Shown here one piece after another: positions 1 to 10,545 of a stretch of 64,000 bases of DNA. Each line of letters opens with the position of its first letter. The first letter of the stretch is position 1. Position numbers and translations under genes: made by a program. Origin of the DNA: Solanum dulcamara (lineage: Eukaryota > Streptophyta > Magnoliopsida > Solanales > Solanaceae); contig NC_077243.1 in assembly GCF_947179165.1 (NCBI RefSeq), positions 11,146,001 to 11,210,000 on the forward strand. The letters are read 5' to 3'. Below the pieces are notes generated by a model. The model worked only from the letters and a program-made list of their open reading frames with translations, was not told the origin of the DNA and did no database searches.

Positions 1-301
1 AGCTGCCGCAGCTGAGATTAGCAGAGTCCAGAATTGGCAGTGGCTGAAATATGGTGTGGAATTGGATGGAGATGGACTTGGGGTGAAAGTCAACTTAGAC
101 CTGTTTGGAAGAGTGGTTGAGGAAGAAATGGCTAGGATTGAGAGAGAAGTTGGAAAGGAGAAATTCAAGAAGGGAATGTACAAGGTGGCTTGCAAGTTAT
201 TCACAGGGCAATGCACTGCCCCAGTCTTGGATGATTTTATTACTCTTGATGCCTACAATTACATTGTCATGCATCATCCTATTGGATCATCCCGGCTCTA
301 A
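1..301 (+). CDS. Malate synthase, glyoxysomal, C-terminal part (5' truncated by window)
   Basis: Malate synthase condenses glyoxylate with acetyl-CoA to make malate in the glyoxylate cycle, in peroxisomes/glyoxysomes of germinating seeds and senescing tissue. The frame is open from base 2 to the TAA at 299-301 and gives the last 99 residues. They include the segments NWQWLKYGVELDGDG and FITLDAYNYIV and end in Ser-Arg-Leu, a type 1 peroxisome targeting signal, as in plant malate synthases. The family is about 560 residues long, so roughly four fifths of the protein lies upstream of the window. There is no internal start: the frame simply continues from the left edge. The 3' flank has a plausible poly(A) signal at 531-536. 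The visible part has no frameshift or premature stop, so the gene looks intact. Identification rests on recalled family sequence and the PTS1 tripeptide. Confidence 0.9.
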   Translation, partial: AAAAEISRVQNWQWLKYGVELDGDGLGVKVNLDLFGRVVEEEMARIEREVGKEKFKKGMYKVACKLFTGQCTAPVLDDFITLDAYNYIVMHHPIGSSRL

Positions 302-530
302 ATTTTGCAGCTTTTCTTTTCCTATTAATTTGTTGTCTCTGTATTATTATTATTGTTTTTTTGATATTGTGAGATAATTTGTTGTCCCTGTATTGTTAAT
401 TAGTATCGCCATCTTCCCCAGTAATGATGAAAAGAAATGGAATTGCCTTTGAGGGGATTGCTGATTATCCAAAGGCTCTCTAGTTTAGTGTTGGTTTTCA
501 ATTTATCTGTTATTTGTATCTTTCCAATGT

Positions 531-536
531 AATAAA
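531..536 (+). terminator. Poly(A) signal for malate synthase
   Basis: An AATAAA hexamer lies about 230 bases after the stop codon in T-rich sequence, a normal 3' UTR length for a plant gene. Plant poly(A) signals are loose, so this is a candidate. Confidence 0.45.
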
Positions 537-1031
537 GGAAATTGTTCATTTTGTAGTCCTCATTAATTTTTTAGTACATACCGCTTTCAAACATCTTTCA
601 AGTGTTTTGTCTTCTATATGAGCATAGCACTGTCGGCTAAAAACATGCATTTTAACTTGAGCTAACATTGTCTAAATTCAAATACTATAGTCTACACAAA
701 TTTTTAGAGTTCCACGTGAAGTCTAGAGGATTTTCAGCTCACAGCCTGATTATGTGTGTGTTGTGTGAGATTGAGAACTTCTAATATTGTTCAAAATCGG
801 TATATCTGTGAATTCATTGCACAATTCTGACAACACAAAGGTATATGTATAAACGAAGGTGTTATTTTCACCCAGTAGCCAGTTTCACCATATTATTTAA
901 GTTATATTCAGTTTTTTCAAATTATTTAATTGGTTGTCAGTGTTACAAACTTGAGGCAAAGCACAGACTGCACTTGAGCTCTTGCCGAAGCATTAACAAA
1001 CATTAAAACAAGGTTTCTAGACAGGTACATG
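537..1031. other. 3' flank, no gene seen
   Basis: AT-rich sequence without a credible reading frame. At about 972-985 there is a short CTTGAGCTCTTGCCGA stretch that nearly repeats the end of the EH-domain exon fragment at 1232-1260, suggesting a small local duplication. Confidence 0.5.
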
Positions 1032-1160
1032 CAGTGGCGGAAACAGTATTTTCAGCAGGGAGATTCAAAATATAAAGAAGTAAACAAACAAAGAAGTCGA
1101 GAGGATTCAAGTCTACTATATAATAAAAATATGTTTGACCATATATACACTATCTTAGAA
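1032..1160 (+). mobile_element. Decayed hAT-type MITE, 5' half
   Basis: Begins with CAGTGGCGGAAACAGTATTTT and continues with a diverged version of the complete element at 4519-4708 (GGGAGATTCAAAAT, then TCTACTATATAT, then ACCATATATACACTAT). The right terminal inverted repeat is missing; similarity stops near 1160, just before the inverted-repeat arm at 1171. No target duplication can be defined. Confidence 0.6.
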
Positions 1161-1170
1161 AATAACATCT

Positions 1171-1328
1171 GGGGTTATTGGGTACAAGTGAACAACATTA
1201 AAGAAATAAAGGAAGTAGAAAAGAAAAGAACCTGCTTGAGCTCTTGACGAGGCAAATTGGACATGGCAAATAACTTGATGGCATCTCCTCCAGTGAGGCG
1301 TTCATCTACATATGTACCCAATAACCCC
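1171..1328. repeat. Perfect 16 bp inverted repeat flanking an exon fragment
   Basis: GGGGTTATTGGGTACA at 1171-1186 is exactly inverted at 1313-1328 (TGTACCCAATAACCCC). The 126-base interior contains the EH-domain exon fragment. Outside the arms the similarity ends at once. Confidence 0.85.
1232..1305 (-). pseudogene. EH-domain (EPS15 homology) exon fragment, AtEH/Pan1-like
   Basis: Read on the minus strand, an AG acceptor at 1306-1307 is followed by 74 bases encoding ERLTGGDAIKLFAMSNLPRQ then ELKQ, and then a GT donor. This matches the second helix of EH domains in plant EPS15/Pan1-like endocytic adaptors (AtEH1/Pan1 and AtEH2/Pan1 of the TPLATE complex), where a similar stretch runs on into VWAIAD. 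The next expected exon, the rest of the EH domain and the Asn-Pro-Phe-binding core are not found nearby on either side. The exon sits between the arms of a 16 bp inverted repeat. It is therefore most likely a copied or captured exon and not a working gene. Family assignment comes from memory of the motif. Confidence 0.5.
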
Positions 1329-1685
1329 ATTATTCCAATCCCTTTGTTCTCTTGTTTGAATAACACATAAAAATGAGAGAATTTACTACCTGAATTAGCG
1401 AAACTGGGCCATTCTTGATAGATCTTCTGAAGTGAAAACTTAAATGCTCAACAACAGGGAACCAATTCCTTTGATTGAAAGCTCAAACAAACTATTACAA
1501 CGAAAAGCTTAAGATCAACAAGGTAGTTGAAAGGATAAAAAGGAATTGTAACAAAGGATAGAAGAGAGATGAGAAGCATAGACTCAGAAAGGAGGTGAGA
1601 AAAACAGATAGAACGAGAATGAGGAGACACAGAAACTCCAACAATATTCGCATAAACCTATTTATCACCTACAAGTAGCTATATA

Positions 1686-2189
1686 TCAACTCGGATCCCA
1701 AACATAGCCATTTAATCTGATATTGGGCTGCTTTGCCGATACTGGTAGAGACTCATTCATGACATTACCTCCGGCCCCAATAAGAACCTTGTCCTCAAGG
1801 TTCGAGTAGTAAAGCCTTACATCAACAACATCATTGTCAAAATCCCATAGCTGAACATAGGCAAAGAACTTCCTCACATGCTCTGAATCCTTGATAGACC
1901 TTGGGACACTACTTTGGTGTCCAAAGAATCTCCTTAGCGATATCCTACTAAGCAATTCCATAAGAAAAGTTTTGTAGCCTGCTACTGCTACAACATTGGC
2001 TCCACTAGCCTCATAGAGAGTTGTAGATGCTTGCATTATTTTGTCACTCTCCTGATGGCCACATGATAGTATTTCCATATGAGAAGGCAAAATATTTGAC
2101 TCTACTTTGTTGCATTCCCTTACTGTTAGGTCATATACGCCGTTACGAATGCACTCATGGGTAGTCCTAGGGAAGTGATATTCGTTAAC
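1686..2189 (-). pseudogene. Unrecognised coding fragment, about 167 codons open
   Basis: The minus-strand frame is open from 2189 down to a TGA at 1686. It contains protein-like sequence, for example GVYDLTVRECNKVE, ASGANVVAVAGYKTFLMELL, HVRKFFAYVQLWDFDNDVVD and RLNGYVWDPS at the end. The composition is balanced and not of the low-complexity type that random AT-rich frames give. The first Met in the frame is at 2090, but the similarity in style extends upstream of it to an in-frame TAA at 2190-2192, so the 5' part appears lost or interrupted. I do not recognise the family. Another minus-strand open stretch lies at 2560-2718 and could be an earlier piece of the same gene. A decayed gene copy is the simplest reading; a real 3' exon is possible. 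Confidence 0.4.
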
Positions 2190-2559
2190 TTAGGAAACAT
2201 TTTCTGCACCGAACTACTCAAAAGCACAAGGGATGAAAGTCGAGGAAGAAGTCTTGTTATTGAGAGAAACCATCAGAAGAAAGTGGCATGTATTGAACAT
2301 AACAGAACCCCCACATATCCATGTTTTATGCTCGTTTATAAGCCTTGATCCATCCAATCCAACAAACAACACATCTCCTTGGTATTATATCCAACACTGT
2401 ATGACAATCGGCAATGCTCTGACACATTACAATCAGAGTAAATAGGGGACAAAAAGCTTCAGATGTGAAAATTGTCATTGTAGCTCAAACTCATTTCGCT
2501 GGGGAATTGCACCAAACACTATGTCCGTAATATTTCATATTCCTCCGCAGTTGATTATC

Positions 2560-2718
2560 TTAATTGTGTATCATAATCAATTCCAGTGCACCAATTGTAG
2601 ATTTGCTTATCAGCTGAGTTACCAAATCAAATGCAGTGTCAAATTTGGAAGTGATGGAATTGGACTGTGACTGCAAGAAATCAGTGGAGAGAAACCATTT
2701 AGATGTTATCTTTCTAGT
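2560..2718 (-). pseudogene. Short protein-like open stretch, possibly upstream piece of the same decayed gene
   Basis: Minus-strand frame of 52 codons bounded by TAG and TAA, reading STDFLQSQSNSITSKFDTAF then DLVTQLISKSTIGALELI. It has an amphipathic, protein-like look and lies in the same direction as the fragment at 1686-2189. There is no start codon context or clear splice site and no family is recognised. The 370 bases between the two pieces contain stops in all frames. Confidence 0.2.
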
Positions 2719-2829
2719 CTATATATATTTGGGTGAATTTACGTCAATGACTTCACCAATATATGCTTCACTCATATATACACAACTTTAGACAACTAAC
2801 AGTTAGGGTAGCCTCGTAAGAGTGTATTA

Positions 2830-3110
2830 GTTAAAATAATGCATCAATTAATATTTTGTATTATTAAGCTAAATAGAGTATATTAGTAATGCATATGTAT
2901 TAGTTATACTTGCATTGTTTGATTTGACACATTAAAAATAGTATGTATAGCATAAAAAAATTACAAGATACTCTCCACGGTTATTGTGGAAAAGATGTAA
3001 AAAAGATTTTGAGGGACAATTGAGTCTTTAATCATGCTAATACATGGATTAAATCATTGCATCACTAATGCAAACATTACTAATATACTTTATTTAACAT
3101 TATTTTTATA
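2830..3110. mobile_element. MITE-like palindromic element
   Basis: The stretch TAAATAGAGTATATTAGTAA from 2870 (continuing to 2906) is largely inverted at 3061-3096 (TTACTAATATACTTTATTTA). The right side runs into ACCAAACAATCCCTTT, a typical edge of Solanaceae MITEs. The outer left boundary is uncertain and no target duplication was found. Confidence 0.4.
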
Positions 3111-3639
3111 CATTCTACCAAACAATCCCTTTACGTTTACCTATGAAATTTTGCTAGCATAAGCAATATGTTAAACTTTAGTTAAAATTTATAATTTTGG
3201 ACGAAGGTCTAAGGTTAATTTTGAAATAGTTAAAATTTAAAAACCTGGTTAGGGCTTAAATTAGGGTCCCAAAATGAAGGGAGCTTAAAAGAAAGGATAT
3301 TAAATATATAGGTTCGACCAAAATTGGCCCAATTTCCAATACAAACAGCAAGCCCATTAATTAAATTGATCGTTTAGGCCTATGATGAACTTTAGGTAAA
3401 CCCCAAACTTCAAGTTCGGCCTGGGAGATGAAATTTGACTTAGTACTATATAATGGATAAGGCGGTAGGGTACTAATCTATTGGACTTTTTAAAAATGGG
3501 AAAATTACACAAAATAGATCCTTTAAATTCAAAATATTTACCACTTTATATCTTTTTCCTAAATAATTCCTTTATATACCCCTTTGTTCAAACCAATTAC
3601 CTTTGTACCCCTTTTAATTATTTTTAAATTCTCGCGCTG

Positions 3640-4320
3640 ATGTTATACTGATGTCAACGTCTACCCTACATGATACCAATAGGGTATCGTATACCTATGG
3701 AGTATCACAGAGGATTAAGCTCAATTCTATATAATACCGATATGATATCAACAAAAAAATATGTGAATTTTTATTACTAATATTATAAAGTGACTTTTTA
3801 ATAGTCGAAAAGCATTACAAAAAATATATTTACTAATTAGTTTAATAAATACAATTGTGATTTTAATAATTTTCTCTTAATTGTTTTATTTTTTATTTCT
3901 TAAAAAAATAGTTCAATCCTATATGATACCCATAAGGTATCAATATATTGTTATGGTATCATTGAGGATTTTTAAAAGTGTCTCGTTAAGAATTTTCAAT
4001 ATCATTATAATATACGAATATACTGTGGTATTATCATTCATGTAATATCGAATGACTTAGGAAAACCTTTATGATATCATAACAGTATATATATACTATG
4101 ATGGTATCATTCATCATTTGTATGAAACGATCTTTAATGATACCATGTCAGTATATGATGGTTTTTATTAAGATATAGCTGAATGATTAAAGTAGACATC
4201 AATGATATAATGACAATATATAGATATATTGTGATGGTATCATTAAGGACTGAAGCAGTCTCAATGATACCATGTCAGTATATTGATACTGCGACGGTAT
4301 CTTGATCATGAATCTTTTTT
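3640..4320. repeat. Degenerate array of GATACC/GGTATC palindromic units
   Basis: Short repeats such as TATGATACC, GGTATCAT, GATACCATGTCAGTATA and ATGGTATCATT recur in both orientations about every 30-60 bases, separated by AT-rich spacers. Units are related but not identical, and adjacent units can pair as hairpins. No open frame is associated. Confidence 0.55.
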
Positions 4321-4459
4321 CTTGGATGGTATGAATTGTAAAGGGGTATTTTGTTTGTAATTATTTTGCTTTTACGGGGCATGAGCTTAATTTTCTCTTT
4401 AAAAAATTTATTTATTAATTGCACAAATTTATATAAAAAAAATGTAACACATAAACTAT

Positions 4460-4745
4460 AAAAAGGGTTTTTGGGTTGGGGGTGGGCAACGTGGTGAGCA
4501 ACGTGGTGGGGGTTGGGGCAGTGGCGGAACCAGTATTTTTAATAAGGGGGTTCAAAATCTGAAAAAGTAGACACACGAACTAGCCGAAGGGGGTTCGACA
4601 TCTACTATTTATACATAAAAAAATATTTCAACCATGTATAAATAGTATAATTTTTCGTCGAAGGGGGTTCGGATGACCCCCCTTGGACACATGCTGGGTC
4701 CGCCACTGGGTTGGGGATGGTGTGGGGGGTGGGTTGGGAAGAGGC
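4460..4745 (+). repeat. G-run rich tract interrupted by a MITE
   Basis: Runs of three to six G (GGGTTGGGGGTGGG, GGTGGGGGTTGGGG, GGTGTGGGGGGTGGG) lie on both sides of the MITE at 4519-4708 and would be contiguous without it. The strand could form G-quadruplex structures. Confidence 0.5.
4519..4708. mobile_element. Complete 190 bp hAT-type MITE with 8 bp target duplication
   Basis: Terminal inverted repeats are CAGTGGCGGAACCAG at the left and CTGGGTCCGCCACTG at the right (one mismatch). The element is flanked by identical 8 bp copies of GGTTGGGG at 4511-4518 and 4709-4716. An 8 bp duplication is the hallmark of hAT transposition. There is no coding capacity, so it needs a transposase from elsewhere. 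A decayed relative lies at 1032-1160. The flanking DNA is itself G-rich and repetitive, which slightly weakens the duplication evidence. Confidence 0.85.
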
Positions 4746-7713
4746 GCGTGGGCCTGCAATTTAAAGGAAGTGGCATGTTGTGGTGCGACTTGTAAGTCGC
4801 ATCCTGTCATGCGACTTCCATTAACGGTTAACTTACGGACGTCAAGTCACAAAGGAAAAGTCGCACCCCAGGGTGTATTTTTACCCTTTTAGTTTCATCC
4901 TAAAATTAATCACCGTTTTTAAATTTTCGCAAAAAAATTGCCCTGTCGACTCTGCACTCTATTAATTAGCGTTTGACACATATAATATGAGTAGAATTGA
5001 ATATAAGACTCAAACTATGCCCGCCCCTATCCCTCTCAATTTGAGTCGTGTTAGTCTTTACTCCCTCCATCCCAATATATATAGTTGCTAAAACGTAATA
5101 AGTATTTTGGGACGATTGAATCATAGATGAAATAAATTCTGTACTGAACCTCATGTCAAACAATTAATTAATGGGTCTATGGTTTCAGATTATCTAAAAA
5201 TATTTCAAGCAGCATTTTCTGGTTTTCCTACTAAACAAAGAAAATAAAGTTAAGAGGAATCAAATTAGCAGTCATCACCATTATACAGTCCAAAAAAAAA
5301 AAAGATGTTAGTATTTTATATCAAATTCTCTTTTTTGGGTGAAAAGTGTACTAGTAACAAATTAGTAGAACTATACTTGTAAAAATAGAAAATGTTTATT
5401 CCCTATTTATAGTAACTTTCCCATATAACATGGAGTTGCTCCGTTCTAATTAGCGGCATCTTGTAGGGCTAACAATGGAACTAAGACAATGGAGAAGGAA
5501 CTAAAATATCTCTCTAAATATTTGAATCTTCATCCATTTTTTCCCCTCAAATATTACTCGTTAACCCTTTAACTCAAAAATGCTTTTAATATTAACCATT
5601 TAGTTCATATTTATCCATATTTTAACATTTTTCTAAAATAAAATTCTTAAATATTTATTTATTATGTTGCATAATCTGATTGGTCCAAATTTAAATCTTT
5701 CTTAAATAAAAAAAAAACATGAATTCATATTTTGATTTGATACACTTGAAATTCAAAACCTAGCCTATTTAAATCAACCCCTAATTTATTATAACTCAAC
5801 TTATAATAGGGGATCCAACTATTCACTCCGTCTTATTGTCCATCAAAAAAAAGATTATTATTTTTTATTAATATAAAAAAAATCTATAAATTATCCAATT
5901 GTCTTGTTCATTTCCACTTTTTATTTTATTTTTAATTAGGATATCAAGACTCAAACTTGAAATGAACTTACATGTTCATATTCTTTTAATTTGTATTATT
6001 ATCATGGTGGGATAGGAGAAAACATTGTTTTCATTCTTTTATTTTGAATTTTGGGTGCACACAAAAGAAAAATGCACAATATATATATATATATATATTT
6101 GCTTAATTAATCGTGTTCTATTGAACTAATTATTTCTATATAAATGTCATCGTTATTTTTCTCCTTTTTTTCTGTCTCTTGTTTTTGTCATAAGTTAGAA
6201 AAAAAAAATTGAAATGGTGGAAAAGATCAACGAAGAAAAAAAAGTGGAAGAGAAAAAATGTGTGGGGGTGGGGGGGAGTGTAGAAATTAGAGAGTAGAGG
6301 ACTAAACTTTTTTTTATTTTGAATTTACTATGGAACATAAAATCAGGCCAATCATATGAGTTCATATATTAAGTTATTTCAAATTATTTTAATGAAGAAG
6401 GATCTAAAATACACTTAAATTAGGAATTTAGTACAATATTTTATTTTTGTTAAAAAAAATGAATGTCATACTTTCCGGAAGTTTGATTAAGTGTTTGTTT
6501 AGCTTAACTTATTTTAAGCAGCTTATAAATTGTTTTAGATCAATTAAGTCAAACAGATCTAATAATTTTTTTGAGCTTATATTACGCATAAAATAATTTT
6601 AAATTAATCAATCAAATACTCAAATAAATTAAAATAAGCAACTTATTAATCAATTCAAATCTGATCTTAAATATAGTATTATTATAAGCTTGAGATAGTA
6701 CTATTCTAGGAAAGGAATGAGGTAGATGTGTTTATTTTTGGTTGGGTGAAGTTGTGATTAGTCCTTAAAAGCATCTACTTTAAGTTTTGTTGCCCTGAAA
6801 GCAGCAAATATTCTACGAATTTAGTATTTGGTTCCTTGGGTTTGGAGAAGACTTTCAAACTTGAAAGTTGAAACCTAATAAGTTGCTTTTCTTTTCTTTT
6901 TTTGGGTACCCACGTCAACACGTGTCAACTTTTACTTGCTGATTTCCAACTTAAGCTAAACATAAAATTTATTTTATAGACATAAACATAATTATAATAA
7001 TCCAATCCCAGTATTTCCTGAATCTTTCATTATTAACTCACTTTTATGTGTTCAATTCTGGTTGGTTTCATATTATCTAAATATAGTAGTATGCCACATT
7101 GCTATCTACTTTTAGCAAGCCAAGAAGAAAAAAATAATATTCAACAACGCAACATAAAACAGACATGTACTTTAAAATTAGTGGAAAGATTTATCAAAAT
7201 AATCAATAACTTTGACGCTGGCAGTCCTTAAAACCCTAATAAATACTACTACGTACTATATATTAAATGGATTTAAGTTATTATGTCCATTTATCTATTT
7301 TGAACTTTACATGTCTGTTAAAAAATAATAATTAATATAAATATTTTGATTACTACACTTTCGTATTAATTAATGTATAATTTTTTATTTTAAAAATCTA
7401 TAAATCTAAACAAATAAAAATAAATGGAGAAAATATAATATGGTGTGATAATAAATGATTGAATATAAAGCGACAAAATAAATAAAAAGGAAAGAACTAA
7501 GAAGAAAGAAGATTAGGGTTGTCTGCCAAATTAATCAATTAATCATATTATTAAAGATCCTCTGATAATGAACTCAAACCAATAATTTCCAAAGGCAAAA
7601 CCGGAAGATCTAAGGTGGTATAAGGTTTTCATGTCATGATTAATTATTACTTAAACAATATATATGTCATAATATGTTCTATTACTTAGCTTCATCATTT
7701 GATTTTGGAGTAA
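4717..7713. other. Gene-free AT-rich stretch with MITE edges
   Basis: No credible gene. A GTGCGACTTGTAAGTCGCAT palindrome lies near 4782-4801. CTCCCTCC-type Stowaway-like edges occur near 5061 and 5825 without clear partners. An AT dinucleotide run is at about 6079-6099, and a TGTTTGTTTAGCTTAACTTA MITE-like edge is near 6492. Confidence 0.4.
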
Positions 7714-8079
7714 TGTTTGGTACGTAGTCAAATATTTTCTATGCAAAATATTTTTGGGTGAATTTTTTATTTATTTTTTAATGTTTGATAGGTATAAGTA
7801 AAAAATATTATTTTGAGTTTTTATATGAAATCTAGCAAAAGATTTTGGAGTGGAATAATGTTGTGGGGAATGGGGTTGCGATGGTCAAGGGGAAGGGGTG
7901 GGTGGGCAAGAAATTACTATTTTTAAATGTCATTTATGTAACTTATTTTTTCTATTTTGATAAAAAAAAGAAGTCATTTTTCTCATTTTCAAGAACTTAT
8001 TTGCAAAAGAAATATTTACCAAAATATTTTGACCATCAAACATCAAAAAACTAAAAAATATTTTTCTCCATACCAAACA
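7714..8079. mobile_element. MITE with TGTTTGGTA termini
   Basis: The left end TGTTTGGTACGTAGTCAAAT is matched imperfectly by the inverse of the right end, which ends TACCAAACA after an AAATATTTTTCTCCA stretch. The interior is AT-rich apart from a short G-rich section (7860-7910). About 366 bp, no coding capacity. Target duplication not resolved. Confidence 0.5.
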
Positions 8080-8164
8080 CACCCCAAGGGTGATATTGCA
8101 AATATACTTATAATATAGGGGATGGTATATATATGTTAATACAATGAGATGTGATATTGCAAGA

Positions 8165-8350
8165 TAAAATTCATCAAGTTCAACCAAATTCAAGATTAAG
8201 CTTATAAGCCCTTAAATTTATATTTGTAAAGATGAACCAAAAGATTCATAGAGATTGTAACACTCATATTTGAAACTAAATATTACGATTATTGCGATAC
8301 TTTTCCGTTCTTGATTATTATCTTCTCGACACAAATTTTATTGTCTATGC
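8165..8350 (+). mobile_element. LTR 3'-end remnant, same family as 44655-44835
   Basis: The run AAGCTTATAAGCCCTTAAAT, then AGATTGTAAC, then ATTACGATTATTGCGAT, then TTTATTGTCTA matches, with mismatches, the stretch at about 44690-44835. The shared polarity and length suggest the U5 end of an LTR retrotransposon. Confidence 0.45.
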
Positions 8351-8587
8351 TTAGATCATTAATTCATTATCAAAAATAATATAATTTTATATATCTCACT
8401 CTCAGAGAGGGACATTTAATTAGGGTACGTAGGTATATAGCTAGATTTTTATGACTATATGCCATATATATAAAGAAACATTGATATATGTATATGTATA
8501 TGTCATATATGTCTTTTTCAGGATTGAAGATTACGTTTTGCTTTGTGATGATCTAGAAAAATGACTCATACCCGTGATTGTTAATTA

Positions 8588-8849
8588 GTCCCTCCGTCTC
8601 TTTTTACTTGTCAAATTTTGACTTGACATACCTATTAAGAAAACAATGATTGATATAATAAGTTTATCATTTTATCTTTATTAATTAATAGAGTTTTAAA
8701 TATATTTACTCACTACATTTTTCAAAGACATTAATTGAGGGTATAATAGAAAGAAAAAAAATTCTCCTTTCATAATTTGTCAAAATTGACAAATATAAAA
8801 AAGAAATCAAATTCAAAAATATTTAATAAGTAAATAGAGATGGAGAAAG
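8588..8849. mobile_element. Stowaway-like MITE, 262 bp
   Basis: The left end GTCCCTCCGTCTCTTTTTAC and the inverse of the right end (CTTTCTCCATCTCTATTTAC) pair well, and TA dinucleotides flank both sides (8586-8587 and 8850-8851), as for Tc1/mariner-derived Stowaway elements. The interior is AT-rich and non-coding. Confidence 0.65.
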
Positions 8850-8851
8850 TA

Positions 8852-10370
8852 ACTAGCATTAAAAAAGAATATACTAGTATTAAAATATTTATACTATTAT
8901 ATAATCTTGCAGGTAGGTATATATAGTATATCATCTTGAATGATATATAAAAGTGGAAAAACATTGTCACATGATTATATATCCAAGTTTTATGCCATAG
9001 TAATTATTATGCTTGTAATATAATATGTTTTGATAAAATGAAGCTAGGTACATGCATACATGGCTGATGTAGCTCTCTTAATCATTTAATAGCTAGGCTA
9101 AAATGAATTAAATGTAATAAACCGTATTAATACCTAATTAAAACAACTCATATTAACAAATAACTTTGATTTGCCAACTCGTTAGAAATCCAAAATAATG
9201 TCGATCAATATAATAAACTATTTCTAGAAGGGTTAGAATATGCCAAGAAAGACAATTAATGTTGTAGACAGTGGAATTATTATTGGCGATTTGCTCATTT
9301 ACCTAAAAAAAATGGATGTAGTTTGACACTTGGCAGATATAAGAAAATTGGTTTGGGATTTCTACCTGTCTCTCATGAACTTAATTAACAATATTAGAAA
9401 TTAAATATTCCTTCTGTTCATTTTTACTTATCATTATTATTTGATTTGATATAAATCTTTTTATTAATATAGATATTTTATCATAACAAACGATGGCTAT
9501 TAAATTACGATTTGATTTTCACAAAAATATTCTTTTTCTTTTTCTATCCACCGTCCCTTCCTCAAGAAAACGTGAATAGCATAAAGACTAAAGACTGGTG
9601 GATGCTTTAGTTATTTTTTCCTCCTTTCTCATTCGATATTTGATATCCGTTTGGACCTAAAAATTTGAATTAATTCTCAGGGATTTTATTTTTTCCGCTA
9701 CAATTCTTGGTGGTTGCTTTAATTATCCATCTTAATATATCATCAAACAGATTTTAATTAAAACATAAACATTATTATAATGGTAAATTAACAACAATAG
9801 ATCTCCATTAATAGATCACCCAATAAAACTAATAAGCATAAATTTTATATTATATTTGTCTATATATTGATCGTGTAAAAAAATGTATACAGTATATAAA
9901 TTAATTAAATCCCATATTAGATCGTCCTGTCTGCCTGAAAGCTACCTGAGTCGTAATCACTTTATAACAGGTGCCAATCGAGTTCAACCAGCAAATCCAT
10001 TCATTTTAGAATTTAATAAAAACCATCTTATCATATTACTTTAGTTTTGAAAGTACGTCAAAACCTGTAGAGTCTCACGTCAATGAAAAAAGATTGGGTG
10101 ATTGCTTTATATCATTTTAGGTAAAAAAAATTAAATGAATTAGATTTTATGATTGAATTAGACTCAAGAATTATTTTGTAGCGATGTTGGGCGTCCATAT
10201 TAAGTTATCCACATTTCAATGTCCAATTCTTGACATGAGGTGGGGCGTTGAAGAGTTGTACATATAGAACGCAGTTTTCTTATATGGTGTTTGCCAATCC
10301 TTCCCTCATTAAGTTGGGTTTGTGATTTAGTTAGGCCCAAGATCTATTTTTTTTAATACGTTTTTTTGGG
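8852..10370. other. Gene-free AT-rich stretch
   Basis: No reading frame or RNA gene recognised. A half Stowaway end (CCTTCTGTTCATTTTTACTT) lies near 9411. A GGTGGGGCGTTGAAGAG stretch near 10232 resembles a common plant retroelement edge but has no partner. Confidence 0.35.
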
Positions 10371-10375
10371 GGGGT

Positions 10376-10545
10376 TTCATTCGGTGTCTACAGTAGATTG
10401 GAGTCTGACTAATTCAAATTCATGTCACGTAGAGGAAGCTCATTCAGGAGAAGCACTCTCTACCAATGTATTTTTTTTAATAACCATGACTCGAACCTGA
10501 AATTCTTAATTAAGAAAATAGAAGACTCATTAATCAGATCATATG
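10376..10545 (-). mobile_element. tRNA-derived SINE, minus orientation, diverged
   Basis: On the plus strand the order is CGGTGTCTACAGTAGATTGG, AATTCAAATTCATGTCACGT, GAGAAGCACTCTCTACCAA, then GACTCGAACCTGAAATTCTT. This is the inverse of the SINE at 21619-21808, including the inverted B-box-like GACTCGAACC. The A-box side is decayed. Confidence 0.55.

Noticed and set aside
105..377. Second + strand open frame overlapping the malate synthase end
   Set aside because: It is out of frame with the conserved C-terminus and runs into A/T-rich 3' UTR; a shadow of the real gene.
3640..4320. CRISPR-like reading of the GATACC array
   Set aside because: Units are palindromic, irregular and diverged, spacers are A/T-rich and variable in length, and the DNA is a plant nuclear genome.
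4628..4892. Opposed short frames in the G-rich tract and MITE
   Set aside because: They arise from G/C runs and the MITE sequence; no conserved protein features.
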